Origin: Verrucomicrobiota bacterium
GTDB lineage: Bacteria; Verrucomicrobiota; Verrucomicrobiia; Limisphaerales; UBA9464
Assembly (NCBI GenBank): GCA_017309115.1
Contig: JAFLEF010000020.1
Coordinates: 47,034-111,033 of the forward strand
Direction: 5' to 3'
DNA length: 64,000 nt
The notes beneath the pieces were generated by a model, which worked only from the letters and a program-made list of their open reading frames with translations, was not told the DNA's origin and ran no database searches. The translations under genes and the position numbers were made by a program. This document shows positions 63,453 to 64,000 of the stretch, piece after piece; the stretch's first letter is position 1, and each line of letters starts with the position of its first letter.

Positions 63453-63656
63453 TTAACCTTGTCGCTTCAATCTAGACCACAGGACAACGACAAACACTCC
63501 CAACGAGGCCTGCAACAACAAGCACACCCTCGTAAGGCTTACACTCGTCTCCGTCAACAGGATTGCAAGCAATGTCAAACCATAATTAAATACCAGCAGT
63601 ATCCTAATTGTTCCTCTATCTTTAGACTCTCTATTCTTGGCGTTTTCTTCAGTCAT
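63453..63656 (-). CDS. Small membrane protein in AT-rich tail
   Basis: 67 residues with two hydrophobic helices (~18-36 and ~42-58) after a charged start (MTEENAKNRESKDRG). The local base composition is clearly more AT-rich than the rest of the window. The start overlaps the upstream ORF's stop by 8 nt. No family is recognised. Confidence 0.45.
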   Translation of the reverse strand: MTEENAKNRESKDRGTIRILLVFNYGLTLLAILLTETSVSLTRVCLLLQASLGVFVVVLWSRLKRQG

Positions 63657-63852
63657 TCAATTTTGTGGCCTTTATTTTCACCGTCTTGATAACAATAGCA
63701 GCGCAGCGATTTGACGTCCGTTTGTAGTCTACTTCTACACTGCACCCCAGATTAGGAATTTCCCGCGCGGATTGTCGACGCATTAACTCACGGAAGAAAC
63801 GTTCAACGCAAATGTTCCGGGGGTGTGTTTTCCGTAATTGGAAAGCAACCAC
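63649..63852 (-). CDS. Small basic hypothetical protein
   Basis: 67 residues, basic, with possible beta strands in the second half (CSVEVDYKRTSNRCAAIVIKTVKI). It overlaps the membrane protein gene by 8 nt, which suggests a two-gene unit. No family is recognised and it may not be a gene. Confidence 0.3.
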   Translation of the reverse strand: MVAFQLRKTHPRNICVERFFRELMRRQSAREIPNLGCSVEVDYKRTSNRCAAIVIKTVKIKATKLND

Positions 63853-63900
63853 TTTTACAGCCTTGATATAGGGACGGGTGCATCTTGACGGTGTTGCGGC

Positions 63901-64000
63901 CTAGGCAGTGAGTACGGTCTCCCAGACGCCATTGCTGCGAGCGGCGCGGAGCGCGGCGAGGCGATCGAAACCTTGGGGACTCCAGGTCTGCCCTGGACGC
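63901..64000 (-). CDS. 3' end of a gene running off the window
   Basis: The reverse strand reads RPGQTWSPQGFDRLAALRAA then RSNGVWETVLTA and a TAG at 63901-63903. This is protein-like, high in GC again, and open to the window edge. The end of an unrecognised gene; only 33 codons are visible. Confidence 0.4.
   Translation of the reverse strand, partial: RPGQTWSPQGFDRLAALRAARSNGVWETVLTA

Overview
The window comes from a GC-rich genome that fits Verrucomicrobiota, most likely a relative of Limisphaerales/Pedosphaera. The grounds are family content: a membrane-bound-dehydrogenase/HEAT/cytochrome c fusion, a Tat-exported DUF1501 protein, an orphan prepilin-like protein, a multihaem cytochrome-TPR protein next to a CRTAC1/UnbV protein, and many secreted carbohydrate enzymes. 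No rRNA, tRNA, CRISPR array, prophage or transposase gene was seen.

Layout. 1-8 kb: partial exported rhodanese, Gfo/Idh/MocA oxidoreductase, exported sugar isomerase-like protein, small zinc-ribbon membrane protein, pseudopilin, DUF1501 protein, lipoprotein methyltransferase and an APC permease. 8-15.5 kb: GNAT-cupin fusion, lipoprotein hydrolase, LacI regulator with fdhD, tlyA-nadK, and four small membrane proteins. 15.5-21 kb: large dehydrogenase-cytochrome, rhodanese, HD protein, cupin, glutaredoxin-like protein. 21.3-34.2 kb: one 4291-codon gene for a giant membrane protein with a glucan-synthase-like C-terminal part. 35-41 kb: esterase, kdsD, aspartokinase, a KefB-type antiporter and an inositol monophosphatase-type enzyme. 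41-49 kb: sugar kinase, two paralogous cupins, methyltransferase, PEP-hydrolase-family protein, M50 protease and a damaged amino-acid ABC transporter abutting a decapitated AraC-type regulator. 49.5-56 kb: carbohydrate use (MFS sugar transporter, GH13 amylase, GH10 xylanase) plus a HAD phosphatase. 56-61 kb: pentahaem cytochrome-TPR and CRTAC1 pair. 61-64 kb: secreted protein, helicase remnant, ImmA/IrrE-like gene and an AT-rich accessory tail.

The most unusual feature is the intergenic DNA. Most gaps over about 150 bp hold a mosaic of repeat modules that recur across the window: two 7-bp tandem units (AGCTGAG and TAAGCGG), a roughly 92-bp palindrome (module A), an 85-bp module (B), a short motif (C), a roughly 150-bp module (D) and pieces E and F. 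At 16 gene ends the 7-bp units start at or within about 10 nt of the stop codon. They always read in the sense direction, and at six ends the gene's own stop codon lies inside the repeat. Because 7 is coprime with 3 and each unit carries a stop, three units give a stop in every frame, while the opposite strand is stop-free.

Starts were chosen from family alignments recalled from memory and from where repeats begin. Several open frames run on into repeats and were trimmed.
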